DNA of 8,519 nucleotides, taken from positions 1-8,519 of the forward strand of contig CAMDHB010000138.1 in NCBI GenBank assembly GCA_945897655.1, written 5' to 3'. The notes below the pieces were generated by a model. It had not been told where the DNA came from, searched no databases, and worked only from the letters and a program-made list of their open reading frames with translations. The translations under genes and the position numbers were made by a program. Source of the stretch: Pseudorhodobacter antarcticus. GTDB taxonomy: Bacteria; Pseudomonadota; Alphaproteobacteria; Rhodobacterales; Rhodobacteraceae. Shown piece after piece: positions 5,942 through 8,519 of this stretch; positions within the stretch are counted from its first letter, which is position 1, and each line of letters begins with the position of its first letter.

Positions 5942-5950
5942 TTATCCACA
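5942..5950 (+). promoter_or_regulatory. Consensus DnaA box
   Basis: TTATCCACA is identical to the strongest E. coli-type DnaA box. It begins nine bases after the carA stop and lies 26 bp before the CtrA-type site. Only one full box was seen, so this is a possible DnaA regulatory or titration site and not a replication origin. Confidence 0.5.
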
Positions 5951-5976
5951 AAGAAACAACAAGGCGACACGGTTCG

Positions 5977-5991
5977 TTAAGCTTGCCTTAA
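5977..5991 (+). promoter_or_regulatory. CtrA-type binding site TTAA-N7-TTAA
   Basis: TTAA at 5977-5980 and TTAA at 5988-5991 are separated by exactly seven bases and followed by CC. This gives the full TTAA-N7-TTAAC consensus of the alphaproteobacterial cell-cycle regulator CtrA. It is 58 bp upstream of the glycosyltransferase ATG. An imperfect dyad (ACTT..AAGT, 5994-6008) follows. Occupancy and direction of regulation are not known. Confidence 0.6.
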
Positions 5992-6049
5992 CCACTTTGG
6001 CACCAAGTTGGCCGGGTTGCGCGCATCAAGGGCGCTGTCCGGGGACAGA

Positions 6050-7951
6050 ATGTCAGTCATTTCACGGTGGAGCTTTGAGGCCAAGGAACCCGCGCCGCTG
6101 GGGGGGCGTTCTGCCCTTGCCCCACTGCCCGGCACGTCCAAGCCTGTGGCACAACCGGGTGACATCAACCACGCCCTGGCCATGACCCTGCTGCGCGACG
6201 GAATCGTGGCCCCCCATCTGTTGTTGCAGGCCCTGCGCGATGGCGGCAGGCTCATCGATGTGCTGCTTGCCCGCCGGCACGTGGCCCCTGACCGGCTTTA
6301 TGCCGCGCTGCACCGGCTCAGCGGCGTCGGTCTGGCCGACCTGCGCGCCCTGCCCCCCGACCCACGCCTGATTGACCGGATGGGGGCGGGGTTTTGCCTT
6401 GCCAACCTTTTGCTGCCCTGGCGCGACAGTGGCGGCATCACCATCATCGTCACGGCCCATGTCGACACCTTCCAACGCCATTACGCCGCGCTGATCACGG
6501 CTTTCGGTCCTGTCGCCCATGCCTTGGCCCCACCCGACCGCATCGAACAGGCCTTGCGCACTGCCCGCGGGCCACAACTGGCCCGGGCCGCTGAAACCCT
6601 GCTGCCCATCACCGAAAGCTGCCGGGATTTCCGCAAGGCTCGCACGGCGACCTGGGTCACGCTGGGGCTGATCACCCTGATCGCGCTGATCACCTTTCAG
6701 TTCACCCTGACCGCGCTTCTGCTTTGGGCCGTCCTGACCCTCACCTTGACCGCCGTCATGAAACTGGCCGCCTTGCTGCAAAGCCTGCGCCCGGCACCCA
6801 GTGAGCCTGCCAACCCTGCCATCATCGCCCGCCTGCCCACCGTCTCGGTCATGGTCGCACTCTACAAGGAAGCCGATATCGCCGCCCGACTGGTCCGCCG
6901 CCTGGGCCGGCTCGATTATCCCCGCGATCTGCTGGATATCCTTCTGGTGGTCGAGGAGGATGACAAGTTGACCCGCAACGCCCTGCATGCCGCCGACCTG
7001 CCGCCTTGGATGCGCGTGGTCGTGGCCCCCCGTGGCCGTGTCATAACCAAACCCCGTGCACTGAACTTTGCGCTGACCCAGTGCCGTGGCTCCATCGTCG
7101 GCGTTTATGATGCCGAGGATGCGCCCGAACCCGACCAGATCCGCAAGGTGGTCGCCCGCTTTCACCAGCGCGGCCCGCAAGTGGCCTGCCTGCAAGGCGT
7201 TCTTGATTTCTACAACCCCACCCGCAACTGGCTGTCGCGCTGCTTTACCATCGAATATGCCAGCTGGTTCCGCGTCGTCCTGCCCGGCCTGCAACGCCTG
7301 GGCCTGCCCCTGCCCCTTGGCGGCACCACACTGTTCTTCCGGCGCGAAGTGTTGGAACGCTTGGGCGGCTGGGACGCGCATAACGTGACCGAAGACGCCG
7401 ATCTGGGCATGCGGCTGGTCCGGCACGGCTACCGCACCGAAGTGATTGACACCACAACGTATGAGGAGGCGAACTGCGTCGCCCTGCCTTGGGTCAAACA
7501 ACGCTCACGCTGGGTCAAAGGTTATATGATGACCTATCTCACCCACATGCGCGACCCGGTTTTGCTCTGGCGGCAACTGGGACCCAAGGCCTTTTTCGGT
7601 TTTCAGATCCTGTTCCTCGGCTCGCTGACACAGGCGCTGCTGCTTCCGCTGATGTGGTCGATGATGTGCTTGCAATTTGGCCTAGGCCACCCCGTCGCCC
7701 CGCTGCTGGGCCACACTGCCATCATGGCCATCGCCACCCTGTTCGTCTTGTCCGAGGGGGTGAACATCACCCTTGGCATCATCGGCCTGCGCCGGTCGGG
7801 GCAGAAACTGTCCTGGCTCTGGGTGCCAACGCTGGCCTTTTACTTCCCGATGCAGGCCCTTGCCGCCTACAAGGCGTTCTGGGAACTTCTGCGCTGCCCG
7901 TTTTACTGGGACAAGACCAGCCACGGCACCCTCTCAGCCGCACACAGCTGA
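6050..7951 (+). CDS. Membrane GT2 glycosyltransferase with N-terminal MshEN/GspE-N-like domain
   Basis: This 633-residue protein probably makes or exports a surface polysaccharide at the inner membrane; the sugar is unknown. Residues 38-170 resemble the MshEN (GspE N-terminal) domain. Two tandem units, ALAMTLLRDGIVAPHLLLQA and RLIDVLLARRHVAPDRLYAA, are followed by DLRALPPDPRLIDRM and LPWRDSGG. Two membrane helices follow (about 201-244). The GT2 core starts at PTVSVMVALYKEADI (263) and has acidic VEEDD (301-305), DAED (354-357) for metal and nucleotide-sugar, and TED with Asp449. QRSRW (484-488) is the QxxRW signature of processive synthases. Three more membrane helices and PFYWDKTSHG end the protein. 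The E. coli/N4 receptor protein NfrB combines similar domains in another order. The ATG at 6050 has GGGGA four bases upstream; a TTG at 6008 would add 14 residues. The gene ends 2 bp from the convergent regulator gene. Confidence 0.88.
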   Translation: MSVISRWSFEAKEPAPLGGRSALAPLPGTSKPVAQPGDINHALAMTLLRDGIVAPHLLLQALRDGGRLIDVLLARRHVAPDRLYAALHRLSGVGLADLRALPPDPRLIDRMGAGFCLANLLLPWRDSGGITIIVTAHVDTFQRHYAALITAFGPVAHALAPPDRIEQALRTARGPQLARAAETLLPITESCRDFRKARTATWVTLGLITLIALITFQFTLTALLLWAVLTLTLTAVMKLAALLQSLRPAPSEPANPAIIARLPTVSVMVALYKEADIAARLVRRLGRLDYPRDLLDILLVVEEDDKLTRNALHAADLPPWMRVVVAPRGRVITKPRALNFALTQCRGSIVGVYDAEDAPEPDQIRKVVARFHQRGPQVACLQGVLDFYNPTRNWLSRCFTIEYASWFRVVLPGLQRLGLPLPLGGTTLFFRREVLERLGGWDAHNVTEDADLGMRLVRHGYRTEVIDTTTYEEANCVALPWVKQRSRWVKGYMMTYLTHMRDPVLLWRQLGPKAFFGFQILFLGSLTQALLLPLMWSMMCLQFGLGHPVAPLLGHTAIMAIATLFVLSEGVNITLGIIGLRRSGQKLSWLWVPTLAFYFPMQALAAYKAFWELLRCPFYWDKTSHGTLSAAHS

Positions 7952-7953
7952 CC

Positions 7954-8519
7954 TCAGCGCACCCGCACCTCGCCCGCATCAATCCGAAGCCGCGTCTCAT
8001 AGGCCTTCGAGATGTGGGTTTTCAACGCAAGATAAGCCGCATCCCCATCCCGCGCCTCGATCGCCGCGACGATCCGCTCGTGTTCGGCCAAGGCAGGCCC
8101 ATCCCGCCCCTCGGCCGCGAAAGAGGTCGTGGCCATCAGCGCCATCGCCCGGCGCACCAGATCCAGTTGCTGCACCAGAAATCGGTTGTGTGACGCAAGG
8201 TGGATCTGTTTGTGAAACCGCTTGTTGGCCTGGCTCAACAACCGCGGATCGCCGCCCAGCAGGGTGCGGTCTTCCATCACCATCGCGCGCATGACACGCA
8301 CCTCTTCCTCGGTGGCATGACGGGCGGCCAAACGGGCGGCCAGCCCCTCTAACTCGGTCCGCACGGCATAAAGCTCGGCCAACTGGTTGTGATCCAACGA
8401 GGCGACCATCAGACTGCGCCCATCGCGCGCCAGCATCGCCTGCGTCTCCAGCCGCTGCAACGCCTCGCGGACCGGGGTGCGCGAGACGCCAAACCGCTCG
8501 GCCAGTTCTGATTCGACCA
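7954..8519 (-). CDS. GntR-family transcriptional regulator, FCD subfamily (N-terminus cut by window edge)
   Basis: The frame stays open to the right edge, so the start codon lies beyond the window; 187 residues are visible. They begin inside the winged-helix DNA-binding domain, with ESELAERFGVSRTPVREALQRLE (residues 2-24), the GntR recognition-helix region. The C-terminal helical FCD domain follows. It contains LYAVRTELEGLAARLAARH, a RFHKQIHLASHN segment and EHERIVAAIEARDGDAA, with His102, His146 and His168 at positions typical of metal-binding FCD domains. The position four residues before His102 is occupied by Ala-Asn-Lys-Arg and not by an aspartate, a variant I believe occurs in the family. 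FCD regulators usually respond to small organic acids. The effector and targets are not predictable here because the likely target genes lie to the right. Confidence 0.93.
   Translation of the reverse strand, partial: VESELAERFGVSRTPVREALQRLETQAMLARDGRSLMVASLDHNQLAELYAVRTELEGLAARLAARHATEEEVRVMRAMVMEDRTLLGGDPRLLSQANKRFHKQIHLASHNRFLVQQLDLVRRAMALMATTSFAAEGRDGPALAEHERIVAAIEARDGDAAYLALKTHISKAYETRLRIDAGEVRVR

Noticed and set aside
5934..6049. Replication origin, suggested by the DnaA box and CtrA site
   Set aside because: There is only one full DnaA box, no clear AT-rich unwinding region, and none of the usual origin neighbours (dnaA, hemE, repABC). A promoter region is the simpler reading.
6062..7501. 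Antisense open frame of 479 codons over the glycosyltransferase
   Set aside because: It is low-complexity Gly/Gln/Asp-rich with no domain pattern, while the opposite strand has clear GT2 motifs. It is a codon-bias shadow.
7489..8193. Plus-strand open frame overlapping the end of the glycosyltransferase and the regulator gene
   Set aside because: It is out of frame with the glycosyltransferase and antisense to the GntR gene, both of which have clear family motifs.

Overview
The window reads as a chromosomal housekeeping segment of a high-GC alphaproteobacterium, most likely a member of the Rhodobacterales (Paracoccus/Rhodobacter/Roseobacter relatives). The case rests on three things. The aa3 oxidase subunit I can be aligned to Paracoccus numbering with a constant offset of two residues. 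A ctaD gene stands alone without ctaC, as in that group. A CtrA-type site is also present. No phage, plasmid, CRISPR, tRNA or rRNA signal was seen. All genes have similar codon usage, with no obvious foreign island.

Layout. Bases 2-211 are the 3' end of lipB (octanoyltransferase); the first visible codon is the catalytic lysine. A 208-bp gap carries a plausible promoter framed by a 10-bp inverted repeat. It precedes ctaD (420-2090), which ends in a clear hairpin terminator. Next come a minus-strand chaC-like gamma-glutamylcyclotransferase gene (2370-3065) and a plus-strand pair coding for a DUF2244 membrane protein and a VOC/glyoxalase-fold protein (3250-4136, overlapping by 13 bp). Two copies of a palindromic, REP-like intergenic repeat lie in opposite orientation on either side of chaC, with a third half-copy beside its stop codon.

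A minus-strand YqeY-family gene (4140-4595) abuts the VOC gene tail to tail and is divergent from carA (4779-5933), the glutaminase subunit of carbamoyl phosphate synthetase. The 116-bp gap after carA holds a consensus DnaA box and a consensus CtrA site. It leads into a 633-residue membrane glycosyltransferase (6050-7951) with an N-terminal MshEN/GspE-N-like domain, a GT2 catalytic core and C-terminal membrane segments. A minus-strand GntR/FCD regulator (7954 to the window end) is cut off at its N-terminus by the right edge.

The genes are mostly independent units (respiration, glutathione turnover, pyrimidine/arginine precursor supply, surface polysaccharide), not one pathway. The best candidates for new biology are the glycosyltransferase with its DnaA/CtrA promoter region and a possible c-di-GMP-sensing domain, and the covarying palindromic repeats around chaC. 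Everything else looks ordinary.
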